NCBI RefSeq assembly: GCF_024763615.1
Contig: NC_077223.1
Span: forward strand, 38,564,627 to 38,628,626
Direction of reading: 5' to 3'
DNA from: Phlebotomus papatasi
Lineage: Eukaryota > Arthropoda > Insecta > Diptera > Psychodidae
Length of the DNA: 64,000 nt
Part shown: in pieces, positions 53,451 to 63,891 of the stretch
How positions within the stretch are numbered: position 1 is the first letter of the stretch
Layout of the letters: every line of letters starts with the position of its first letter
Made by a program: the position numbers and the translations under genes
The notes under the pieces: model-generated
Told to the model about the DNA's origin: nothing
Database searches by the model: none
The model's input: only the letters and a program-made list of their open reading frames with translations

Positions 53451-53654
53451 CCCTCGAACAGTTACCACGTGTTAAGGTACGTATCGAAACTCCACTTTTA
53501 CAGCATTTAAATTTACATTTACTGTATTTATTAACTTTTATCTTCAGAGGAAATATCAGTAAGACTATGATTCAATGCATTAAATCAATTTTAAATGAAT
53601 AGAAATTGTATAATCACAGAAAATGTGATTTTTCTGATTATAGTTGATAGAGGG
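53451..53654. mobile_element. piggyBac-type MITE in the leader of gene 2
   Basis: 204 bp between TTAA (53447-53450) and TTAA (53655-53658), ends CCCTCG and GAGGG. The paralogous leader of gene 3 (TTGTCAATAAAAGTGCATAA at 59242-59265) shows the empty arrangement. Confidence 0.8.
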
Positions 53655-53708
53655 TTAAAAGTAATAAAATAAATATAGGGGTTTACTTGTCTTAATAAGA
53701 ATAACAAA

Positions 53709-54626
53709 ATGAATATCAACACAGAAAGTGTTAATTCTGTTCTGGACTTAGACTATAGCATTGTAAAAGAAGAATTTGTCATCCAAGACAAAGAAGTAGA
53801 ATGTTATCAAAAAAATTGCGAAGAAAATAAGTAAGTAAATTAGAACTACATTTAAAAATCCACATAAATTAACCAAGCTAATATTTCTAGGAATTCTCAA
53901 GATATCCAGGAATCGGAGGAGATTGTTCAATTTGTAATAACTGAAATTAAGGACAAAAAGTATATATGCGAATTCTGTAATAAAGCCTTTACCCGGTTGT
54001 CGAATCTGTCAGAACATATGGTCACACATTCTTCTGAGAAAAATTCCAAATGTAATATCTGTCCAGGAGCATTTAAGAGCCAAAGAAGGCTCAAGAGGCA
54101 TATTCTGGAGACACACACAAATGAAACCCACCCCTGTACACTCTGCAACAAGACTTTTACGGTAGGAATTAAACTAAGACGGCACCTACGTAGACATTCG
54201 AAAGAACGACGGTATCCATGTGATCTATGTGACAAGAGATTCAAAGACGCAACTACGAGGTATATCCACAAACAAGTGGTTCATTTGGGTAAAAAACGGA
54301 ATATAACAAATCAGGAATGTGAGCAATGTCAAAGGATATTCCGGAACAAATATTCATTTTTGAGACATACTAAACTAGTTCACGGAAATCGCATCAAAGT
54401 TCAGAAGGTCAAAAATTATAAATGTGCAGAGTGTCCGGAAATATTTAATAGCATGTCTGATCTTCAGAAACATATCAGTGAACATATTCACGGACAAATC
54501 CTCTGCGATATCTGTCATAGTGTATTTCTAAACCAAGGCGATTTGATAGAACATAATCGAACATCCCATAGAAGTACAACAAGCACCTTGAAAACGTACG
54601 GAAGACAAGTGAAAAAGGAAACTTGA
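53709..54626 (+). CDS. C2H2 zinc-finger protein 2 of tandem trio (7 fingers)
   Basis: Exons 53709-53830 and 53891-54626, intron 60 bp (AATAA|GTAAGT to TTTCTAG), phase 2, about 285 residues. Exon 1 keeps the LDLDYSIVKEEF motif. Fingers start YICEFCNK, SKCNICPG, HPCTLCNK, YPCDLCDK, QECEQCQR, YKCAECPE and ILCDICHS. C-terminus LKTYGRQVKKET. Same architecture and intron position as genes 1 and 3, so a tandem paralog. Finger residues differ most in fingers 3-5, suggesting different DNA targets. AATAAA near 54724. Confidence 0.92.
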
Positions 54627-54889
54627 TTTTTAAAGTGAATTGGACCATATGGGCTATATTCCTGAAGAAATATGTTGCCCAATATCTGTGGATTATTAGA
54701 TGCTTCTTAAACTAAAATTGACAATAAAACAATTTCTTTAGAAGCAACATTAAAACCATAAAACACCTACGAAAGGCAAAAAAATATTGTAAAAGAACCG
54801 TAAAATAATAAACAATCAATTAATTAATTAATTTCTTTGTAGTACAATCAATTGTTAAAACTACAAAAATGATAAAATTTATTATTTAA

Positions 54890-55422
54890 CCCATTCCTTA
54901 CCATGGTATTATACATCATACGCAAATTGAGTGATTTTAGACAATTTATTCCTGGGCAACTTTTATCCGAATTGCTATCGGGAATGGATTTTTAGTAACT
55001 TTAGTTCTTCAATTACTTGGGAAAAATGATCCGACAGAGATGAAAATACATTTTGTTACTGTTTTCTTGCTTCGCGGAAGATCATGCAAAATTTTTGCTC
55101 AAAATGGCGGACGGAAAATTCGACATCCCGTCGAATTTGTTAAAATTGGCCTTCATCCTCTTTCCTGATTTGAATTCTAGTTGCCAATTTGTTTTATTGG
55201 ATAGTTACTCTATCTAAATCAATAGAGTTTGTAATGAATTAAGGCACAGAATTTAAATTCAGTGACCGTTAAGACATGTGTTTGACAGGGGCTCCCCCCC
55301 CGCGCCCCCATAATAGATAAAAAATTTTCCTTTTCAAAAAATTCATCTATTAATCTATAGGTAACTAATCCCAAAATATAAACATTCTATCTCAAGTATT
55401 TCTGGTACATTGACTGAATGGG
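54890..55422 (+). mobile_element. piggyBac-type MITE, complete
   Basis: 533 bp between TTAA (54886-54889) and TTAA (55423-55426), starts CCCATTCCTTACC, ends CATTGACTGAATGGG. The only complete member among four copies here (5878, 6556, 27126). Confidence 0.92.
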
Positions 55423-55445
55423 TTAAGACTTTATTTAAAATTTAT

Positions 55446-55957
55446 TATTTAAGATTATTTATTGGGAATCAACAAGAGAGAACGAGTGGAGTTCACTTCC
55501 CAGAGAGAATAAAATGCGATTAATCTGCCATAATTTGAAAATGATCTAGAGACCTACATACTACAGGATTCAGTAGAAGGGAACAAATGATATTAACACG
55601 AGTAAGGATAGGCCATTCAAGTATAACTCACAAATATCTCATGGAGAGGACCCTTCCACCAACATGTGATCATTGGCAAAGTGCACTTACGATCAGACAC
55701 ATCCTGGAGGATTGTGTTTTGTATTCGCAAGAAAGAATGGATGTCGGCGGTATCAGAATGGAACAGGATCTAGGAGACGAAGCGACAAACTCCAATATCA
55801 AAAAAATACTAAGTTTCATTGAACTAATTGGAATGAGCTCCTCCTTTTAATCTGAAAGACCAAAGAGCCGCCTCACCCCTGAGGATCGCAAAAATCGGTC
55901 AACGGACGCATATGGCCGATGTCGTCGCGCGCCTATGCAACCTCAATAATAATAATA
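55446..55957 (+). mobile_element. 5'-truncated I-like LINE, 3' end
   Basis: An open frame 55587-55850 encodes the C-terminal end of an ORF2 (LTRVRIGHSSITHKYLMER, then LTIRHILEDCVLYSQER), typical of RNase H-bearing I-group LINEs. The tail is AATAATAATA. ATTTAAGA near 55447 and 55957 may be the target duplication. Confidence 0.75.
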
Positions 55958-55964
55958 TTTAAGA

Positions 55965-56405
55965 CATTTTAGATTGTGAAGGAGATAAGGCTTCACGAAT
56001 AAAGGGGTCGGAAAGCGTCCCATGCTCTGCGAAATGCTCGAACTCATGACTTACTTAGATGCTATATCTCAAAAGTATTTACGCATAACTAATCATTTAC
56101 CGGTGCGGAACCACTTGGATCTGATTCATAAATAACTCAAAAGGATTCCTAAATATAATAATAATAAAATGAGAATAATAAAATTGATTTTCTGACAAAA
56201 ATTAGTTTTCGGTTTATATGCGGCTTATTACCGATAGGAGCCGGTTCAATAATCAAATTTGTTGTTCATATTAAGAATAAGGATATTAAAAAAGGATTGA
56301 ATATGCAAATACTAAGAGAAAAAATATCCTTACAAAGAAGATTCAAATTGATCTACCACCCTTCACATTAATAGAAATTAGTGATAAGCCTAGATCAGTT
56401 TATTG
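55965..56405. other. Intergenic, nothing recognised
   Basis: AT-rich, no gene. Confidence 0.45.
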
Positions 56406-58151
56406 TAGGTGAGATTCTTAACATGAGCTAACTTGGAATGCATGCAAATTCGATTTAGAGCTGAAGTTGTGGGACGCCAGTCAGTTATTTTGAATCAAAA
56501 TCGTGAAATTATACAAATTTTGTGTTTAAACCAAAATATCAAGGATTTCGATGGACTGGCAGAAAAGTGATATATGGGTGAAATGTAGAACAGAATGTGC
56601 TCTATAATTTTGCCGTAGAACTTGATCTTATCGATTAATCAGAAGCCGATATAATCGAGGTTGTTTGTTTCTGAACTCGTTTTTCGACCAGATCGCCCCA
56701 AGTTTTCATTTGATGAACTTCAACTATATCAAAGAATTGTTGTATTTTGTGAGACTTTCCATTTAAAACCCTATTTTAAGTGTCTTGGTCGAGAAGAAGT
56801 AGTCAAATTGGCATCTGAGTAGTTTCAAAGCGTCATTATGGGAAAAGTCAATTTTTTCACACTTTAACGGTAAAATCAGACAGTTCGCATTATCTGATCG
56901 AAAAATGATGTATGGACGAAATGTAGACATGAATGTTCTCTACAATTATATTGAAGTAATCATCAAAATCGGCTCAGTGGTAGTCGAGATAATTGAGGTT
57001 ATGTGATATTGAAATTGGTTTTTCGACTGTGGCGCTCCTGGTGTTGGTCCCACGAAGTTCAAGTGTTCTAGAAAGTTGTAGAATTTTGCGAGATCTTTCG
57101 TTTAAGCCCCCAATAATCAAAATCGGTCAAATAGAACCGGAGATATGATTTTTTGAATTTTGTGAACTTTGACCCCTCATATCTCCGGTTCTATTGAAAC
57201 CACAGCGCACTTACGCCCCATTTTGGAAACGTCCTTGACTGGACTATAACACTCTAAAATTTCATTAACTTGCACAAAGGAATTTTTGAGAAAAATAAGT
57301 TTGAATTTCGATGAATTTTGACACCATCGCAGCGCCACCTGTGGTGACTTTTTGAACTTCCATCTGAAAGTGCTCATCGAGACGAAATCAAAAAGCCAAA
57401 ATTTAGGTCGATATGTTAATTAGAACCGGAGATAGAGGCCGGTCAATATTCGAACTTTGACCACTTATAGCTCGGGTTAGGGGTTATGGATCGACTTAAG
57501 TATTTTTTTGTTTGATAGGTATAATCAACGGCTACAACATACTAAAATTTCAGCCCGATTGCATAAAGAATTTTGAATTATTTAACTTAGAAAATTGAAA
57601 AATCTTCTTTTTAAAAATAGCACCCCTAGCGGTGGTTTTATGAACTTATGATGTTAGAAGGGGAAGTGGCATTTCACGAGAGCTTTCCAAAAAACTTATG
57701 GCAATTTTAAGAAATTTTTCTGGACCCTTATAGCTCGGGTCAGGGGGGTCGGAGGACCTTAAGTTTGATATTGATGGAAAGCTCTAAGGCCCAGCTATAA
57801 CATACTAAAATTTGAGTCCGATCGATGCCATAGGGGCGGAGCTATTGAGAAAACAAAAAAGGGGGGGTATTCAAAATGGCGGAAGGAGGGGGTGGGGGTG
57901 GCGGTCAATGCATTAAGTTGCAATTTTCATACGATATATAACCTTTACCGAAAACCGTAATTCGATATCTCTTTTAGTTTAGGAGTTATTAAGCTCCAAA
58001 GAGCGGCCGGACGGACGGGACCGGTTTTTAGCCATCCATATATTCGTGATCAGGAAGTGTCAAAACACATTCTGGCAAAATTTGGGGCCGATCGGACGAC
58101 ATGAGATTTTGTTAGGATTATAGTAGGTGAGATTGTTAAGAATCTCACCTA
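56406..58151 (+). repeat. Large non-coding repeat, copy C (complete)
   Basis: 1746 bp from TAGGTGAGATTCTTAACATG to the terminal hairpin at 58124-58151, colinear with copy B but lacking some internal pieces. Same GGTTCTATT, CTCGGGTCAGGGG and GCGGCCGGACGGACGGG words. No coding frame. Confidence 0.9.
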
Positions 58152-58960
58152 ATAATGGGGAAGAAACCCGTAAGGTTTGAATTCGTACACTATGCTTACA
58201 CTGCGATCTATGGACAAAACAGGGTCGGAAGTTCATCTCCATGCAATGGATAGGCACAGAATGATTCGGCAATTTTTTTATCAGCTCTCATCACAGCTGT
58301 GAAATTCCTCATCTGTTGTTCTTCTGAGTTTTTTTTTTGTCTCAATTTAACTTGTTGTAGTAGCCAATTATACGTAGTGTTCACTCCTTGGGTATCTGCT
58401 TTCTTGTTCACAGTCTGTGTTTTTTAAATTGGTCTAATGAAGTAGCGCTACAACATGAACATAAAATGGTTCAAATTGCATAGGAGGCCAATTTCGAGAA
58501 AACCTACAAAAACCGGTTTTAAACCGATTTAGAATTAGTTTTTCAAAAAACTAATAGCATAGAAATCGTCGTACGCGCAAGTAGATATCGTCGGTTGCGT
58601 CTACCTCTGTCGTATCTGCATTTCTTTTGTGTCAGCATTTCACGCAAGAGGGGACGTCTGTATTGTAGTTTTTGTACCGAATGAAGATACAAAACAAATG
58701 CAGATACGACAGAGGTAGACGCAACCGACGATATATTTTTTAAAAAATTATAAAGATACATATCTCTTTCCAAACCGGAGATATTGCGTACTACGGACGG
58801 CCGGCCGGATCCGAAAATGGCGGCCTACCATTTTCGGCATCAGGGATGTTAAAAAAACATATATGTACCCTGTGAATTTCAGCTCGATCGGAGCACTTTT
58901 AGAAAATCGGAGTATGACAATAGGTGAGATTATGAAGGAATCACACGCACACCTAAAACA
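58152..58960 (+). repeat. Related repeat cassette, interrupted by a MITE
   Basis: About 58740-58950 has the same plan as the 3' part of the large repeat (CCGGAGATATTG, GGACGGCCGGCCGGATCC, CAGCTCGATCGGAG, AATAGGTGAGATTATG, then CACACCTA) but low identity. 58591-58728 within it is a separate MITE. Confidence 0.6.
58591..58728. mobile_element. 138-bp MITE, TCGGTTGCG family, copy 2
   Basis: Arms TCGGTTGCGTCTACCTCTGT and complement; CGTCGG...CCGACG and AT extend the symmetry. Same family as 21417-21552. Confidence 0.9.
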
Positions 58961-59192
58961 GTGTGTTAGTTAATGGGTTGAAAAACCCCATGTTCGTGAA
59001 TGGTCTAGCCCACATTTTGATAACGTGCGAAGATTTCATCAGTCATCTTAGAGGTCACATCGAAAATTTAAAAAAAAAAGGTAGGTCCTCAAATTTTGGA
59101 GGTCTTATGACTTTATCATTACATCAACACAACATCAACCAAAAAAGAACTTTTTTCTGTTATATTATTTTTAAGAGAACTTTTAAGAGATC

Positions 59193-59236
59193 AAACTAAA
59201 ATTAAGAGATGTGGTGTATACTCCTTGCAGGTATAG
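59193..59236 (+). promoter_or_regulatory. Upstream block of the third zinc-finger gene
   Basis: Matches 53384-53430 upstream of gene 2 (AAATTAAGAGATGTGGTG, CAGGTATA). Likely a shared leader or promoter. Confidence 0.55.
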
Positions 59237-59294
59237 CTTCTTGTCAATAAAAGTGCATAATGCTAAATCTTACAATTTGATTTACTTAAGTAAA

Positions 59295-60071
59295 ATGAAT
59301 ATCAACACAGAAAGAGATAATTTTGAATTTGACTTAGACTACAGCATTGTAAAAGAAGAAACAATACTCCAAGATAACAAAATAGAAGTTTATGAAGAAA
59401 ACTGTCAACAGAATGAGTAAGTACAAGTGAAAAATGCATTTAAAAATCAATAAAATAAGAACTATGCTAAAATTTCCAGGGATCCCCAAGACAACCAAGA
59501 GACAAAGGATATTGTCCAATTTGTAATAACTGAAGTAAATGAGAGAAAGTATAAATGCGAAATTTGTGATCAGGCTTATGCCCATAAATCGACGCTATCG
59601 TCTCATATGGTGACACATTCTACTGAGAAAAAATCAAAATGTAATCTCTGTCCAGCAGCATTTGGGAGCAATAAAAGACTAAGGAGGCATATTAGGGAAA
59701 CACACTCTGAAAAATCCTATCCCTGCCCAATCTGCACCAAGAGTTTTAAAGTACTTAATTCCCTGAAACTGCATATCATTAGGCACACAGGAGAACGTCG
59801 ATATGAGTGTAACTTGTGTGGACAGAAATTTCAAGATAGGAGTCACAGGAATCGACATGTAGCAGTGGTTCATATGGGCAAGAGACGGAAAAAGCCCGAA
59901 AGGAAATACAAATGTGATCAATGTGAGAAGAGCTTTCCTTACAAATGCGGATTGGAGAGACATACATCAACTGTTCACAACAATGTTAAGAATATTCCCT
60001 GTCCTGAGTGTCCGGAAATGTTTAAACACAAATCCTATCTTCAAAAACATATGAGCTTCCATAAACTGTGA
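59295..60071 (+). CDS. C2H2 zinc-finger protein 3 of tandem trio (6 fingers)
   Basis: Exons 59295-59416 and 59480-60071, intron 63 bp (ATGA|GTAAGT to TTTCCAG), phase 2, about 237 residues. Exon 1 has FDLDYSIVKEETI. Fingers start YKCEICDQ, SKCNLCPA, YPCPICTK, YECNLCGQ, YKCDQCEK and IPCPECPE. The frame ends HKL-stop right after finger 6. The seventh finger of genes 1 and 2 survives out of frame just downstream (60067-60125: CEICHI, LN, NLIKRN in a shifted frame), so this copy lost its last finger and C-terminal tail by a small deletion. Otherwise intact; poly(A)-like AATAAA near 60108. Confidence 0.9.
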
Positions 60072-61673
60072 GATCTGTCACATTAGAGATCTAAACTAAG
60101 ACAATTTAATAAAACGCAATCCAAAAATTCATGGAATTAGCATGACAACATTTTTACGGATTAACTATAAAAATGATACTAAAGGCAAATCTTGGACTTT
60201 GGGTTTGAAAACTATTGTGTGCACTGGCATATAGATAAATAGTTTACCAGTAAGGGTATTCTGTACAGCATGACAAAGTCATATGACAAATTTAAAAATT
60301 TTAATATGGAAAATTAGGAAGAACTAATCGAAAATCGTATTAATATCAGTTACTAAGAGCTTTATAGCGATCCTTGCAATGGTCATTCGATGCTCACTAT
60401 GCTTCAATGTTGTCCTGCTCCCATACCATGAAAATTTGTCATGACATTGTCACATTGTTACCGAATACCACGTGAATTATTCTTCAAAAAATCATATTCG
60501 TTGTCTGTTTCATTAATTTGCCCCTTTTTGAATGAGTAAACACTTAAGCGTATACTTCGGGAGAGAAAGTTTTAAAAGTAATTAACAAGTAAAAGACCTC
60601 AATGTGCTCTTTATTTTTAGTCTGGGAGAGTTTTCAAGGCATATCATTCGGTCTTCACAATAATATTTATATTTCTCAAGTTTTTTGTAAAAAAATATTC
60701 TAGAAGTCTTGATTAACAGAAAACAAAAGGAAAATTGATGTTACGTAGTTCGATAGAAAAGTAATCCCTTAATAAGATCAAAGGATATAAAGTTATGGAA
60801 GATTTTGAAAGTCTGAATTGTATTAAGTATCTACCCTTTTGAGAAGTGTTTCATTTTATTCCATACCTATTCAACCGAACAAATATATAAAACGTATCTC
60901 TGCATTAAATTTCATTTATTAATAAAAAATGTATTGCAATTTAGTCATAAAAATAATAATCATTGAATAGACAGTGGCAGAGCTATTAGAGATTATCTTA
61001 GAATTTTGGAAGGATTTCCATTGGGGTTTCCCTAGGAAATCCAGTAAGAAGAGCGCCTATGACGCTCTTCAGTCACTGGGGATAAAATTCTGATAGTCTG
61101 AGCGCAAAGACAACTCTATCTTATCAGAATTTGGGAGGATTCCTGGAGCAAGAAAAAAAGGGCAGAGTTTTTGCCTACTTACTTGTCCTTTCCACTACTG
61201 CATCACTCTTGTGAGCTTCTATGCATAAGCCGTAGCTAGATTCTGTGGAAAGACGCGACTGATTTATTTTCCACCAAATCAATTAATTTATATTACAATA
61301 TTTCATAGTTCTAAAGAGGTAGGAGAAAGTACAATTTGATACACGCCTACTGCAATTTGGGAGAAATGTGACAAAATATAATGAGAAAGCAATTTTCTTC
61401 CCCTACTTTTCAAATACACTGTACGTTTTTCCACAATTGCCCTATATTCTTCCAAATGTAAACAATGAGAAGTTAGTATGATTTACAACTTTTAGAAAGG
61501 AATAATAAAAAGAAAAGGATTAAATATATTATAAAAGTTATTCATGTTCACAGTCGTGAACACATTAAAAAAATATAAAATGAAATCATATTTTTCAGTA
61601 AGCTTTGAGCCAAGAGAGAGACAAGTTCATTAAAATATTTCAATTCAAATTAAATAAGATTATAGTAAGGCCA
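60072..61673. other. Intergenic with a hairpin pair at 60990-61145
   Basis: A strong hairpin at about 61041-61078 (GAAGAGCG / CGCTCTTC, with CCAGT/ACTGG outside), another pair ATTCTGATA/TATCAGAAT (61089-61134), and a direct repeat GAATTTTGGAAGGATT / GAATTTGGGAGGATT at 61000 and 61123. No ORF. Confidence 0.5.
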
Positions 61674-62940
61674 TGTAACTCCGACGATTGCAAAACTCGG
61701 ACGCCGCGACCGATTTAACTCCGATACATCCACTTAAAATATAATTTATATTTTTATTTCTGTAATTAATTACTGAAGTATCATATTATAACTATTCTAC
61801 TTTAAGAAAAACCAAAAATTATATTTTTATCGGTTTAATAAGTGGGTAAGAGAAATATTTTTTAAGCTCGGGTCAGCTGGGTTGTGTACTAAAAATTTAA
61901 TTTCTGAGAAAATTTTGCTGTTGACAGCTCGTCGCTGGAAAAAGTTTAGTGTTTTTTCTATATAATAAAACATTATTTGCAATCAAAATTATTAATAAAA
62001 GTTAGTGTAGTTATTGATCTACAAGGTGAGTAAGAGTTTATTGATAATATAAATAATTCATACAGAAATAAGTGATTTTTGTGAATGTTTACATTTCGAT
62101 GTATGTCGGATGCGGTGAAAGTCAATGTTTTGGTTCAGAATTTGCATTGTTCAGGACTCTTTTTCTGTTTCAGATGCCAAAGGGAACAAAAGAAAAGACC
62201 TATAAGGACAAGCCCGACTCTAAGGAAGGTATTAGGAATGCCTTGCAGTGTGTACGAGATGGTTCTACCATAGCATATGCATCCAAAACATTTAATGTCC
62301 CAAGAACAACACTGCACAACAAATTGACCGGCAAATACCCAGAGGAGTGCCCCAATGGCAGGCCAACAATTCTTTCAAAAGAACAGGAAAAAGAACTTGT
62401 CAAATGGATCCTGGGATGTGCGGATGGCTGGCATCCCATCGGGAAGGAACAAGTTCTGGACAGCGTTAAACTCATCTGTGAGGTCTACAAAATTCCAAAC
62501 CATTTTACAGCTGGAAGACCCGGAGACGTTTAGTTCAGGAATTTTCTTAAGCGTCATCCAGAGCTCAGCATGCGCAAGCCAAAATCCTTCTCATTGGAAA
62601 GAGCTACTGTTACTGCTGAAGACCTCACGGAATGGTTTCAGAATTGTCTTGGATATTTCACAGAACACAACCTTCTGAGCATTTCACCAGACCGTGTTTT
62701 TAATTGCGACGAAAGTGCCTTCTTTTTGACACCGGAAGATGGAAATGTCCTGTCCAGGAGAGGTTCACGTGTAGTTCCATCTCTTAAAAATTCAGGACCG
62801 AAGCAATGTATCACAGTACTCCTCAGGGTGTCAGCTACTGGCGAACTTGCTCCTCCAATGGCTGTTCATAAAACTGACATTACTCCAAAAATTGCCATTC
62901 ACAACGCAGAAGGATGGAAAATGGGAACGTCACCACAGAG
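61674..62940 (+). mobile_element. Tigger-type element, 5' half
   Basis: The 5' end (AACTCCGACGATTGCAAAAC at about 61678) and leader with an intact donor (CAAG|GTGAGT, about 62025) match the copies at 0-5 kb. The element is cut at 62940 by another element. Confidence 0.85.
62174..62940 (+). pseudogene. Tigger transposase, interrupted
   Basis: ATG 62174 after TTTCAG (MPKGTKEKTYK). HTH-psq and CENP-B-type HTH are present. TAG at 62531 replaces the usual tryptophan of GDVWF. After that the frame continues through D in FNCDESAFF, and ends at the insertion junction 62940 (KMGTSPQS). The second and third catalytic acids are not in this window. Confidence 0.88.
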
Positions 62941-63060
62941 TAGAGATGTGCGCCAAGCCGATTTTAGCCGCTCGGCGCGAGCCGCCGCGATTTTTGCTTA
63001 GCCGCCGCCGCCAAAAATTTTTAATGCGCGCCGCGGCGAATTTTGTTTATATTTCAATTC
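62941..63060. mobile_element. hAT-like terminus, GC-rich
   Basis: TAGAGATGTGCGCCAAGCCG begins directly at the break in the Tigger ORF, followed by CGCTCGGCGCGAGCCGCCGC. TAGAGATGTGC resembles hAT ends. GC content is far above the surroundings. The other end is not in the window. Confidence 0.5.
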
Positions 63061-63202
63061 AATTAAGTAATTTTTCTGACAATAACCATAATAAACAATT
63101 TTCATTCTTATGAAAAAAAATGTATATATAGTTAGGATAGTTAGTAATTATACTATCTATTGTCAAGAAGCTTTTGCTTAAAAAAATTTGGATATAAGGT
63201 AA

Positions 63203-63891
63203 AGTATCCTGGAGTCGATCGCCTCTCGAGTAGACCACCCTGGGGTCCTCAAGTCGACCGGTGGAAATATTTATTTAATTTATTTGCATTTACAATAATA
63301 TTTAGCGAATGATTTAACATCATAGGGCCAATTATTTCATAATTAATTCAAATCAGTGAAAATATCATAGAAATTGACCATAAAACCCTGAAAAAAATCA
63401 TAAAAATACGGAGCGTTAAAGTATTTCTTAAAAAAAAAAATCGCAATTTTTCATCAAATTATGGCATACTTTTTGATATTCTTGACTTTTTTCTTAAGGA
63501 ATTATTTCAATTATTACCCTTACAGATTACTGGAGAATTCAAATTGTTACTTGTGCAAAAATTTTACTTCCATGACTAAGTTGAAGATTAATTTTATATA
63601 TTATATTAAAATTGAAAGTGCATTTCAAATAAATTGTTCCTCAATTCGACCGGTCGACGAATCATAGCAAGTGAAGCTTTTTTCACTTGAACGTTGTTCT
63701 ATACTTCCGAATGAATTCATAAAAGTGAGTTTCCCTATTTATTTTATTGATTAACTAAATTTTAAGTGGTATTCATGATGTATTAAACAAGCCAAAGTTA
63801 AATCAGTGACTTTTTAGTTTTGTGATTTGTTTAATTTTAAGAAAAATTGGTGGTCGAGTAGAGGAACCCCAGGCGGTCGAGGAGGAATACT
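63203..63891. repeat. Possible TIR element with GGTCGAGTAGAGG words
   Basis: Left AAGTATCCTGGAGTCGATCGC with CTCTCGAGTAGACCACC, right GGTGGTCGAGTAGAGG with GCGGTCGAGGAGGAATACT: imperfect inverted ends. A perfect TCGACCGGTCGA palindrome at 63646-63657. Confidence 0.45.
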
